Assembly: GCA_014323825.1 (NCBI GenBank)
Contig: JACONI010000048.1
Coordinates: 1 to 34,933 of the forward strand
From: Ekhidna sp.
Lineage (GTDB): Bacteria > Bacteroidota > Bacteroidia > Cytophagales > Cyclobacteriaceae
Reading direction: 5' to 3'
Length of the DNA stretch: 34,933 bases
A program made the translations under genes and the position numbers. Each line of letters begins with the position of its first letter. Within the stretch, counting starts at the first letter, position 1. Below, piece after piece: positions 8,867-18,000 of this stretch. The notes under the pieces are model-generated. The model saw only the letters and a program-made list of their open reading frames with translations, was not told the origin of the DNA and did no database searches.

Positions 8867-9193
8867 TTACAAATCCAAATTTCCCTGTTTAAAATTTCGT
8901 TGCTTAATGTATTCTACTTTCTCCTCTGCAAGCTTTAAGACTTTATCCGTACAGTTATTTTCATATATTTTATGAGCAATCAATTCACTAATAAATTCAT
9001 CTTTTAATTCGTCCAAATCAAGATTAAATATTTTAGCAATTTCAGGTAATACTCTTTCGTCTAATTTTCTTTTTCCATTTTCAATTTTACTTAGTGCGCC
9101 ACTATCAATCCCCAGTTTTGCACCAAGCTGAGTTAAAGTCATTTCTTTTCTAACTCTCAAATTCTTTAAATACTTTCCAAATGATTCTTTCAT
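8867..9193 (-). CDS. XRE-family controller (C) protein of the R-M operon
   Basis: This 108-aa protein has an N-terminal Cro/C1 helix-turn-helix at about residues 7-62 (LRVRKEMTLTQLGAKLGIDSGALSKIENGKR). A short helical tail follows, probably for dimerisation. The TLTQLGAKLGI and SGALSKIENG segments correspond to the two helices of the HTH. It ends 2 bp before the restriction-modification enzyme, the classical position of a controller protein that delays nuclease expression until DNA is methylated. Nested inverted repeats over its own promoter (9205-9248) are the likely operator, implying autoregulation. Control of this particular enzyme is inferred from position. Confidence 0.85.
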   Translation of the reverse strand: MKESFGKYLKNLRVRKEMTLTQLGAKLGIDSGALSKIENGKRKLDERVLPEIAKIFNLDLDELKDEFISELIAHKIYENNCTDKVLKLAEEKVEYIKQRNFKQGNLDL

Positions 9194-9204
9194 AATTGAA
9201 AAAA

Positions 9205-9248
9205 TAATCTTGCCAAATAATTCTTGACAAGATTAGCAAAATTATTTG
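9205..9248. promoter_or_regulatory. Nested inverted repeats: likely C-protein operator
   Basis: There are two interleaved inverted repeats just upstream of the controller gene. The first is TAATCTTG (9205-9212) with CAAGATTA (9228-9235). The second is CAAATAATT (9214-9222) with AATTATTTG (9240-9248). A compact palindrome CTTGaCAAG lies at 9223-9231, and a related CTTGcCAAA at 9209-9217 gives a 14-bp phase. The repeats overlap the -7 box and presumed start of transcription, as expected for autorepression with possible activation. Confidence 0.65.
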
Positions 9249-9270
9249 TCTAGGTCAAGGTTATTTCAAA
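9237..9270 (-). promoter_or_regulatory. Promoter of the R-M operon
   Basis: On the minus strand TTTG (plus 9267-9270) is followed after 22 nt by TAATTTTG (plus 9237-9244). Both elements match the Bacteroidota -33/-7 consensus. Transcription would start near 9230, about 40 nt before the controller ATG. Confidence 0.6.
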
Positions 9271-9418
9271 TTATCCTCTTCAATATTCCTTGTGGTATCG
9301 CTTCTTGATGTGATGATTTAACATCATGGTAGAACGATTGAATTTAAACGTATATGCTACCTCATTAAGCTGACAGAATAATATCTAAATGATTACAGTG
9401 AAAATTAGCATCCTTTCT

Positions 9419-9426
9419 TATGTTTG
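9419..9426 (+). promoter_or_regulatory. Candidate -7 box of pgk
   Basis: TATGTTTG exactly matches TAnnTTTG and ends 20 bp before the pgk ATG at 9447. No clear TTTG element lies 17-23 bp further upstream. Confidence 0.4.
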
Positions 9427-9446
9427 TACGCTAACCAATCTCAATC

Positions 9447-10634
9447 ATGAATACAATTGGAGATTTCAATTTCAGCAACAGAAAGGCTTTAATCAGAGTA
9501 GACTTTAATGTCCCTTTGGATGGTAATCAAAAAGTAACGGACGAGACGAGAATCAATGCGGCCATCCCAACAATCAAAAAAATCCTGGACGATGGCGGAT
9601 CATGTATTTTGATGTCGCACTTGGGCAGACCAAAGAATGGCCCTGAGGATAAGTTCTCCCTTCGTCACATCATTCCTAACTTGGATGAGAAGTTGGATTT
9701 GACAATAATGTTTGGTGGAGATTGTGTGGGACCGTCAGCAAAAGAATTCTCCGGGCAGCTAAAGCCGGGGCAAGTACTTCTATTGGAGAATGTACGCTTT
9801 CATAAAGAAGAAACAGCAGGTGACAGAGCGTTCGCTAAAGAACTTGCCTCTCACGGAGACATCTATGTGAACGATGCGTTTGGAACGGCACATCGGGCAC
9901 ACGCTTCAACAACGGTTGCAGCTAAATTTTTTGATGATAAATGCTGTGGCTATGTGATGCAGGCGGAGCTAGACAATGCAGAGAAGATCTTAAATGGAGC
10001 GGAGAAACCACTGACAGCTATCATGGGAGGAGCAAAGATTTCGGATAAAATCCTGATCATCGAAAAACTCCTAGACATTGTGGATAACCTGCTCATTGGC
10101 GGCGGTATGTCTTACACGTTTACCAAAGCAAAAGGCGGAAACATTGGTAATTCTTTGCTTGAGGAGGATAAGATGGAACTTGCAAAAGAATTGGAAGCCA
10201 AAGCGGCTGAGAAAGGAGTGAAATTGCTCTTGCCGATAGACACCATTGCTGCGGACGATTTTAATAATGAAGCCAACACACAAACGGTAGCTGTAGGAGA
10301 AATTCCTGATGGGTGGCAGGGATTAGATATCGGACCTGAGACGGTCAGACTTTTTTCTAAGGTACTCAAATCTTCCAAAACAATCTTATGGAACGGCCCG
10401 ATGGGTGTATTCGAATTCCCAATGTTTGCGAAAGGAACAGATGCAATTGCCAATGCAGTAGTAAAAGCAACAGAAAATGGCAGCTTCTCTCTGATTGGAG
10501 GTGGAGACTCAGCCTCCGCAGTAAACAACCTCGGATATGGAGACAGGGTATCTTATATATCAACCGGAGGTGGTGCACTGCTTGAATACATGGAAGGCAG
10601 AACACTTCCGGGTGTTGCGGCGTTGGAGGAGTGA
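9447..10634 (+). CDS. pgk: Phosphoglycerate kinase
   Basis: This glycolytic enzyme transfers phosphate from 1,3-bisphosphoglycerate to ADP. At 395 aa it has the normal bacterial length. Family signatures appear in order: RVDFNVPLDG with DETRIN near the N-terminus, SHLGRPK, the ENVRFHKEE segment, NDAFGTAHRAHAST, GGAKISDKI, the nucleotide-site WNGPMGVFEFP and the C-terminal GGGDSASAV loop. Nothing is missing. It stands alone on the plus strand, with a -7 box upstream and a bidirectional terminator about 250 bp downstream. Confidence 0.97.
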   Translation: MNTIGDFNFSNRKALIRVDFNVPLDGNQKVTDETRINAAIPTIKKILDDGGSCILMSHLGRPKNGPEDKFSLRHIIPNLDEKLDLTIMFGGDCVGPSAKEFSGQLKPGQVLLLENVRFHKEETAGDRAFAKELASHGDIYVNDAFGTAHRAHASTTVAAKFFDDKCCGYVMQAELDNAEKILNGAEKPLTAIMGGAKISDKILIIEKLLDIVDNLLIGGGMSYTFTKAKGGNIGNSLLEEDKMELAKELEAKAAEKGVKLLLPIDTIAADDFNNEANTQTVAVGEIPDGWQGLDIGPETVRLFSKVLKSSKTILWNGPMGVFEFPMFAKGTDAIANAVVKATENGSFSLIGGGDSASAVNNLGYGDRVSYISTGGGALLEYMEGRTLPGVAALEE

Positions 10635-10880
10635 AATACTGACTTACTCGTAGAAAAGATATTTTACAAAAAAGTAGGGTACGGCACTGCCCCAAAAGGT
10701 GTGTTTTTAAGCCAACAAGGTTTCCGGGAAAGCAAATTCTATCCTAGATTTTGATTGAAAAAACCGCATTTTCTCAATAAAAGATATTTTTTCGCAGCAA
10801 TGAAGCATCTCCTGAATCTAAAAAGATATTGAGCTTGGTGCTATGCCCTTTTTATGGCAAAAAAGAATTCCGGCTTTAAT

Positions 10881-10913
10881 AAAAAAGCATTGCCGGTTAG
10901 CAATGCTTTTTTT
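10881..10913. terminator. Bidirectional terminator between pgk and the DUF1080 gene
   Basis: GCATTGC (10887-10893) and GCAATGC (10900-10906) form a perfect stem with a 6-nt loop, flanked by six A residues on the left and seven T residues on the right. It can end both pgk (plus) and the DUF1080/oxidoreductase transcript (minus). The rest of 10635-10880 holds nothing I can identify. Confidence 0.8.
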
Positions 10914-10931
10914 ATCTCTGTCAAATCGTTC

Positions 10932-11735
10932 TTAGAGTTCTTTGATCTTGATGTTTCTAAACCAGACATCATCACCATGATCCTGCAATCCTATATATCC
11001 TTCTGCTGCTATTTCTCTCCAGTTAGGATTTTCATTTGGCCATTTACTGATCCTAATCAAAGAGTCCAGTTCAACACTTCCGATTGTATAGCTAACGACG
11101 GTATCACCATTTTGAATATGCCTGATTTCATTACCACGGGCAAGTAACTCCACTTGATTCCATTCCCCAAATGGTTTCGCATTTTGAGGGGAGGCTGCAA
11201 TCAAATCGTACAGTGAACTAGATTGTCTATTTCCATTTCGACCCTTACTCGCATCCGGATGATTTATGTTATCCAATACCTGCATCTCCGGCCCGGTTTT
11301 CCAGATATAATCAAACTCCTCCGTTTCCTGCCCCCTGTAAAAAATACCGGAATTCGCGGCACTATCAACTTTCCACTCCAACTTCAAATGAAAGTTGCCA
11401 AACTTTTTCACACCATAGATAATATCACCCCCCTCTGTGTTTCCTAACTCACCCCTTCCGGATCCTTGGATATGAATTGACTCATCAACAATTTCCCAGG
11501 CTTTAGGGAAGACTTCTTTTTTATAACCCCTCCATCCGTCTGAGGTGGAGCCATCAAATAAGAGCATCCAACCATCAGCCTTTTCTTCTTCGGTTAGCGT
11601 ATTAACTGCCGTTGTTTCGATCACACTCTCTTCTACTATATTCTCTTCATTTGCTTCCTTTTTCTGTGTCGGCTGACAAGAGAACACAAGTCCCGCTGCC
11701 ATTAAAAAGAGCAACCAATTATTCGTCTTTCTCAT
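10932..11735 (-). CDS. DUF1080 (3-keto-disaccharide hydrolase-like) lipoprotein
   Basis: This 267-aa protein has a lipoprotein signal with lipobox LVFSC (C20) followed by a charged linker. A DUF1080 concanavalin-like beta-sandwich spans about residues 50-267 (WMLLFDGSTSDGWRG, FGNFHLKLEWKVDSAANSGIFYRG, GPEMQVLDN, a GYIGLQDHGDDVWFRNIKIKEL end). Several family members hydrolyse or eliminate 3-keto-glycosides. It lies 43 bp downstream of a Gfo/Idh/MocA oxidoreductase in the same operon, and that family includes enzymes forming the 3-keto intermediate, so a joint role in glycoside breakdown at the cell envelope is likely. The actual sugar is unknown. Confidence 0.87.
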   Translation of the reverse strand: MRKTNNWLLFLMAAGLVFSCQPTQKKEANEENIVEESVIETTAVNTLTEEEKADGWMLLFDGSTSDGWRGYKKEVFPKAWEIVDESIHIQGSGRGELGNTEGGDIIYGVKKFGNFHLKLEWKVDSAANSGIFYRGQETEEFDYIWKTGPEMQVLDNINHPDASKGRNGNRQSSSLYDLIAASPQNAKPFGEWNQVELLARGNEIRHIQNGDTVVSYTIGSVELDSLIRISKWPNENPNWREIAAEGYIGLQDHGDDVWFRNIKIKEL

Positions 11736-11778
11736 ATACTTAGTTTTTCAAATTATTAAATGTTTAATTAGATAAAGA

Positions 11779-13278
11779 TTAAGGCATAGCCGGTAAAGAC
11801 CACCCTGTTCTATAGGTATGTTTGACCAATTCCGCAGCAAAATCCTTTGCAGGTACAGGGTCTGTCCATGTCTTATTAAAAGTAGGATGACCATCATGAA
11901 TTTTGAAACCATCTTTAACTACCGTGCTTATGGTTTCGCTGTCACTTATGTTAGTAAACTTCATATTTGCTCCATCCCACTCCAATTCCTTATTTAAAGA
12001 TTGCAGCCTTACCGCCATTACCCCCATTACCACCATCTCATTGAAGGGGCCGGCTTCAGCAAAATCGGAAGTCGTTGGCTTTCTGCTCTCAGGGCTTTCC
12101 TTACATGCTCTTACCCAGTCCATTTCATGGGCTCCTTCACCCCATTCTTTACCAATCTCTTTCTCTACTCTTCTTTCGGTTTCTTTTACATCAGGGGTTC
12201 TTCCTGACAACAATTCCGGCTCTGCTCCATAACATCCGATATGCATGATATCTTTTGTTCCGTAAAAGAATGTTCCTCCTCCGTACTTATTAGGGTTTTT
12301 ACCGGCAGGCCACTCGGCCGGCAGCTCCGGCTTGATCCCGCCGTCGTACCAGTAAACTTCAACTTCAGGCATTTTCATTTTGCCCACTTTATTTCTTTCG
12401 GGGAAGGTAAGCTTTACAGACTCTGAAACAGGTGCACAGTCATTTAAAAGTAACGTAGAACTACCTTGAACTTTAGTAGGATAGCCCAATTTAAGCCCTT
12501 CAAAAACCGGATGCAGGATATGACATGCCATATCACCTAATGCACCGGTCCCGTAATCCCACCAGCCACGCCAGTTCCAGGGGTGGTATATTTCATTAAA
12601 CGGCTTCATTTTAGCCGGCCCGACAAACAAATCCCAATTTAGTGTATCGGGAACCCACTGCCCTTGCTCAGGTGTATTTAACCCCTGCGGCCATATAGGT
12701 CTGTCTGTGAATGATTCAACTCTCCGAACCTCTCCGATTTCACCATTCCACAACCACTCACATGCTTTTGCCACACCCTCTCCTGAGGCCCCTTGGTTAC
12801 CCATTTGAGTAGCCACATTATATTTTTTTGCCAATTTGGTAAGCAGGCGGGATTCATAGACACTGTGAGTCAACGGTTTTTGCAGGTACACATGCTTACC
12901 CATCATAATTGCATTGGCTGCCGTAATGGCATGGGTATGATCGGCAGTAGCTATCACCACGGCATCAATATCGTTCCCCACTTCATCATACATCTTTCGA
13001 AAATCCCAGTATTTCTTTGCTTTTGGATACGCATCAAAGCACTCTTTCGCATATTTCCAATCTACATCACAAAGAGCGACGACATTCTCTGATTTTAAAT
13101 TTTTAAGGTTGGCAAATCCCATACCTCCTACACCTATACCCGCAATATTTAATTTATCGCTTGGGGGTGTATGGCCAAGACCTGATACTACGTGACTAGG
13201 TAAAATGGTGACCGCACCTAAGGCTAGTCCGGATTTCTTTATAAAATCTCTTCTATTTTTGTTAAAATTATTACTCAT
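11779..13278 (-). CDS. Gfo/Idh/MocA family oxidoreductase, Tat-exported
   Basis: This 499-aa protein begins with a Tat signal (R9-R10-DFIKK, then a hydrophobic stretch to about residue 33). The NAD(P)-binding Rossmann loop is G47-I-G49-VG-G52. The LCDVDW strand end, ATADHTHA and the QKPLTH segment (K134, the EKP-type catalytic lysine position) are typical. The C-terminal domain has a WDYGTGALGDMACHILHP segment seen in the exported Bacteroidota and Planctomycetes group. Because it travels folded through Tat, its cofactor is probably carried tightly bound. It precedes the DUF1080 gene in a two-gene operon behind a good promoter at 13334-13367. It probably oxidises a glycoside hydroxyl to a keto group. 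Confidence 0.88.
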   Translation of the reverse strand: MSNNFNKNRRDFIKKSGLALGAVTILPSHVVSGLGHTPPSDKLNIAGIGVGGMGFANLKNLKSENVVALCDVDWKYAKECFDAYPKAKKYWDFRKMYDEVGNDIDAVVIATADHTHAITAANAIMMGKHVYLQKPLTHSVYESRLLTKLAKKYNVATQMGNQGASGEGVAKACEWLWNGEIGEVRRVESFTDRPIWPQGLNTPEQGQWVPDTLNWDLFVGPAKMKPFNEIYHPWNWRGWWDYGTGALGDMACHILHPVFEGLKLGYPTKVQGSSTLLLNDCAPVSESVKLTFPERNKVGKMKMPEVEVYWYDGGIKPELPAEWPAGKNPNKYGGGTFFYGTKDIMHIGCYGAEPELLSGRTPDVKETERRVEKEIGKEWGEGAHEMDWVRACKESPESRKPTTSDFAEAGPFNEMVVMGVMAVRLQSLNKELEWDGANMKFTNISDSETISTVVKDGFKIHDGHPTFNKTWTDPVPAKDFAAELVKHTYRTGWSLPAMP

Positions 13279-13333
13279 TACTTAACTTAATTAGATTTAA
13301 AATTGTTAAAACGAAATGATATACTATTTGAAA

Positions 13334-13367
13334 CAAATATAACAAATCACTTTCTTTTATTTTCAAA
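13334..13367 (-). promoter_or_regulatory. Promoter of the oxidoreductase-DUF1080 operon
   Basis: On the minus strand TTTG (plus 13364-13367) is followed after 22 nt by TATATTTG (plus 13334-13341), both exact consensus elements. The ATG is 55 bp further on. The rest of the 357-bp gap 13279-13635 holds only a 30-codon plus-strand ORF (13500-13592) that I do not regard as a gene. Confidence 0.6.
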
Positions 13368-13635
13368 TGATGCAATAAATATAGTCAGAAAATACTGAAC
13401 CATACCCAGTAATTTAAAAATTGCATAAAAATTATAAAGTGATTGGCCATAGGGATATTTTTTTTAGCAAGATCAAATAATGTAAAAGAAGAAGAGTTTA
13501 TGGCTAAATTAGATTATAAAATTACCCTCAAGGCATCTTTATTAGAAGGATTTTATTTAGGGGGTGGGATTTTGATAAGCTCAGATAAATGACCACAACG
13601 TTGGAATCCTTTACATGAAGACAATTTAACAGAAA

Positions 13636-15006
13636 CTATTGTTTAAATAAAACAGAAGTTGTCTCTCCTTCCAATTTCTTCATTTGTAGTTTATCCACGA
13701 TAAAAGTTCCTACCTGCTGCCCTTGCTCAACCCCATTTTCACACGCCATCATATAGTGGATGCCACCGTATAAACGACTAATTGCGGCCTCTTCAGAGGC
13801 TTCAAGAAACGATTCAAATTGCCGCTCAGGTAATCCGTACTCCAGCTCCGTAGTGTCATTAAATGCAAAATTCTTTCCGTATAAACTTGTTAATATTACA
13901 GCGGCTGCCCTGGATATTACACTATGACCACTTGTATATTCAGGAAAAGGAGGCGTTTGAAGTAAAGGTACCCATTCTTCATCTAAGTACTTGTTTATCA
14001 GCGTCTCCGGACGAACGACTATGGTTCTCCACTTTTCATCCCAGCAACTAATAAATGCGTCAAATAATGCAATTGAGGTTTTGGTATAAGCCTCAACAGT
14101 TTGCGCAAAATCACTCTCTGACTTCCTGGAAGCAATCGCAGTAATGCCTATCCAATGTCCGCCAGGTGTAATCTTTTTTGTAGCAAACATCGCATGACCG
14201 TAATGATGTGAAACGTAGGGGTTACAATCCCAGAATCTGGCAATATTTGTCTGCTCTTCCGTCAGGCTATTCCCCACCTCATATACTTCTAAAAGCTGAC
14301 GATAAAACTCAGAATTTTTATCAAGGCTAAAATTCTCGGGCTCTTTTGGCTTGAACTGTCGAGCCGAGTCAAGTACCATTGTTCTAATCTTGTTCCAGTG
14401 AGGTTCTATGCCATTCATATAATCCGGAGGTGTTGGTTTCCAGTATTTTTCTTCATCTTGAATGGTATACTGGGGAAAAGTTCTTGTCTGGTGATAATTG
14501 TCTTTATCGGCCCATTCAATGATGTGATTTGCGACTACGTCTCCGTATGCCAGAGAAGCTTTTCTAATCTTTAAGGGTAATCCTTCTTCTTCAAAGCTTT
14601 CATAGAGGCTTTCCTGATATGTATTTATTTTGTCCTCTGAGAAAATCAGCGTAGTTCCAACCTTTAGGAATGCGTGAATGGATGCCAGATTAAAGTTGAT
14701 ATTCTCATCTTCAGGATTGGGTATTGACTCCAACCCATTCAACTGTCCGGCCAATGTTCTGTACTTATTATCGTTAGCCGCCAACACTTCATACGAAGCA
14801 ATACTCGGATATACATATATCCTGCTTGCCACAGGAGGAGAGAAGATGTCGTGAACAATGACATCGGTGAGCCTCTTCATTGACTGGTGGAAAAGTTCGG
14901 GGTTCTGTAAAGTGATCTTGTAAGTCTCATCTTCAGGTCCACATGAAAAGAGGACTGTCGATCCAAGGACAGCAAGAGTCAATAATTTCAATTTATTTTT
15001 CATCAT
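13636..15006 (-). CDS. Vanadium haloperoxidase/PAP2-like lipoprotein
   Basis: This 456-aa protein has a lipoprotein signal (lipobox LFSC, C22). The all-alpha vanadium-dependent haloperoxidase fold carries all vanadate or phosphate ligands with canonical spacing: K325 and R332 (KWRTIVVRP), S359-G360-H361 (EYTSGHS), and R411 with H417 (RLYGGIHY). It could oxidise halides with hydrogen peroxide, or act as a phosphatase, since the two activities share this site. It is the last gene of a five-gene operon of surface lipoproteins. The ORF extends to a TTG at 15021, but the ATG at 15006, preceded by AAGGAAAG, is the better start and leaves an 11-bp gap to the upstream gene. Substrate and activity are not predictable from sequence. 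Confidence 0.86.
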   Translation of the reverse strand: MMKNKLKLLTLAVLGSTVLFSCGPEDETYKITLQNPELFHQSMKRLTDVIVHDIFSPPVASRIYVYPSIASYEVLAANDNKYRTLAGQLNGLESIPNPEDENINFNLASIHAFLKVGTTLIFSEDKINTYQESLYESFEEEGLPLKIRKASLAYGDVVANHIIEWADKDNYHQTRTFPQYTIQDEEKYWKPTPPDYMNGIEPHWNKIRTMVLDSARQFKPKEPENFSLDKNSEFYRQLLEVYEVGNSLTEEQTNIARFWDCNPYVSHHYGHAMFATKKITPGGHWIGITAIASRKSESDFAQTVEAYTKTSIALFDAFISCWDEKWRTIVVRPETLINKYLDEEWVPLLQTPPFPEYTSGHSVISRAAAVILTSLYGKNFAFNDTTELEYGLPERQFESFLEASEEAAISRLYGGIHYMMACENGVEQGQQVGTFIVDKLQMKKLEGETTSVLFKQ

Positions 15007-15017
15007 TTTTCTTTCCT

Positions 15018-18000
15018 TCAATCTTTAAAATTATCAATATCAATAATAAATGGTGATTCAGCATTAGGCACAATGAGAAATTTAGTGCCAGTTAAAGACT
15101 CAATTTTTCGGTAATCCAAATTGAAGGGTACATTCAGCGGTGTCCATTCCACTTCATCATTTATGATCCCTAAACCACCAGCATTTGCATCTGATTTTCC
15201 TAAAATTGAATAGAGCGTATAGTCATTGCCAACATATAAGATTTTATTGTCCCAAAATACAGCATCCTGTATTGCACCAAACTGAAATTCAACCGGTAGT
15301 GCTTTCCATTGATAGCTTTCATTTTTGGAAACCAGCAATTTTGACTCTGCCATGAAAGCATAAAAAATTTCTAAAGGATGTGAGCTAATTAAATCGGTCA
15401 GTTCTCTTACTTCACTAAATTTTAAATTGGAATTGTTCTCTTTATTTATTGCCGGGACTTGTTTGACTAAGTCCATTCGAGGATTAAATGGAATCATGTC
15501 TCCATAAAAATCATTAAAAATAATAGGCTCTGTTTGTCCATTATCATCAAAATCACCAACATACATGACTAAAGGTTGCTGCTCATTAGGCTTCCATTTA
15601 CTGTTTAAACCGGCATTAGAGAAAAAATAATCATCTTTCCCGTCATCATTCAGGTCTCCTTTTGTAATTGAGTTCCAAAGCCCACTGGTATTTTCAAATA
15701 ATGGCATGGGGGTAAGCTTCAATGTATCTTTCTCAAGCTGCAAAAAACTTATCGGCATCCAATCACCTACTACAATAAGTCCTTCCTTACCGTCAAGAAG
15801 TACCCACTCAGTATCTGTTATTAGCCCCACTTTATAAAATTGAATGGGATCAAAGTGGCTCTTTTCCCATTGTAAAAGGTAGCTCTGAGGAGTTAAACCA
15901 TATTTTCCAACCACAGACCTGCCCCCCACAAATAAGCAGTCTTTCCCGTCAAACCTGGCATGTGATATTGCTGAACTATTAACCTTTGGGAGGGGTGTTA
16001 ACCACCTTTTAAATTGATTTTTCCCATTATTCAAATACATTCGATCTTCAAGCAATGAATGACCTTCCGGGAATCTTCCTCCCCCACTTGCTACAAAAAG
16101 ATCCGGAAATCCATCAAAGTTGATATCAATAAATTCAGCAGCTACATCTTCATAGCCGGCATCCCTCATCAGATGGAACTGCGGGACATTACTATAGGTT
16201 GAGTCTGAATTGGAAATAAACAGTTCCCCAGCCTGAAAGTGGGCACCTCCCAAATAGAAATCGTGGATCCCATCATTATTCAGGTCAGCAACCGCAACTC
16301 CCGGCCCTTCTTTCGACAGTGCCCAAGGTAATAGTTTTTCATTTTGATAATCAAGATAATCATCTTCTTTATGGATAAAATCTACTGAGTCTAATTCGAA
16401 TATATTTTTGTAGAGAAAAGTTGATTTAGGCCTTAAATTATCTTCCTTAGTGATAGTGATAAACTTATTATGAATCGTATCTCTGATTAACTGAGACTGA
16501 CCGTCTGACCAGACCACCTCAATTGAATCAATACCTTCTAATAACCCAAGACCAAAATGAAGCCTATGAGAAATTGAGGATTGGAACCCACGAGTAAGAT
16601 TGACTTCTTTTTTTATTGTTGCAGAATCGTTAAATAGAGTTACACTTGCTCCCACTCCGAATTGATTCAAAGAGCTTGGGTCATTCAAAGAGATGTTTAT
16701 AAAGTTCATGTGGAGCCTATCGGATTTATTCTCGAAAATCAAAGCATACTCATTGAGATTATTGATTACTAAGTCTAAATCTCCATCATTATCCAAGTCA
16801 CCATAAGAGGCCCCATTAGAAAATCCAATGCAGGATAGACCTGACTCTAATGTAGAGTTGGTGAATTTAAGATTTCCCTCGTTTTCAAAAAATACATTAT
16901 CTATTCTATCCGAAGGCATCCGGTCAATTAGCTCACTAGCTGAGCTATTTCTTTGAATTTCACTACTCAGATAGTTGATATAATCAAGGTCATTGGGTCG
17001 TTTATAAATTCCATTTGTAATGTAGATATCCTGATCAAGGTCATTATCAAAGTCCTGTATTAAAACTGACCAACTCCAGTCAGTTGCATAGACATCATAA
17101 AACATTGCTAATTCTTTGAAGTGATTTCCCTGATTTAACTGCAATGCGTTTCTGGCGTATTGGGGGCCATAACCATTCTTGCTCTTTATATCCTTAATGA
17201 AATTATTATCATCTCCACCTGATTTTAAAAGAATCTTCGGGTCTGAAGGTAACATATCCAGAGAGAAGATATCCATCAGTCCGTCGCGATTTATATCAGC
17301 CACATCAACCCCCATGGTAAATTGAGAAGTATGGCCAATGAGATTCTTTCCTACCTCACTAAATGTTTTATTCCCGTTATTTAAGTAGATGTAATCATCT
17401 TCGTGAAAATCATTCCCTATATAAATATCACTTAATCCATCGCCGTTTAAATCAGAAACCGCTATTCCTAATCCATATCCTATGTTGCCGGAATAAATTC
17501 CAACCAATTGTGTTACGTCAATAAGCCCATTCCCTTCTGCTATTTGATTTTCATAGAATCTATCTCCGGATTTTTGGTCTCTATTGTTTCTTAAATTAAC
17601 ATTACCATAAGTATTTGTGCCATGAACGGAGTGATTAAGTAAATACATATCAAGGTCACCATCTCCGTCATAATCCAGAAAAGCGGATTGGGTAGAGAAG
17701 CCTGAGAAATCCACCCCATATTCATTTGATAGCTCAACGAATGCTTTCCCTCCTTGATTTATGTAAAGTTTGTTATGCCCGCTAAAAGATTTATAATCTC
17801 CCACAACACATTCATAGATATCAATAAAACCATCTCCATTGACATCTACTAACGTAACTCCTGTACTCCATTTGGTAGTATCAAGTTCGGATGGAAGTCC
17901 AAACTCCTCTGTTACATCCTCAAACTTGAGATCACCAACGTTCAAATAAAGTCGATTGATGCCTTGATTTGCAGTAAAATAAATATCTAATAAATCATCA

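Noticed and set aside
10112..10528. 138-aa ORF antisense to pgk
   Set aside because: It is a shadow of pgk; the sense frame carries all kinase motifs.
13500..13592. 30-codon plus-strand ORF in the gap between the oxidoreductase promoter and the haloperoxidase gene
   Set aside because: It has no consensus promoter nearby, no recognisable motif, and a length expected by chance in AT-rich DNA.
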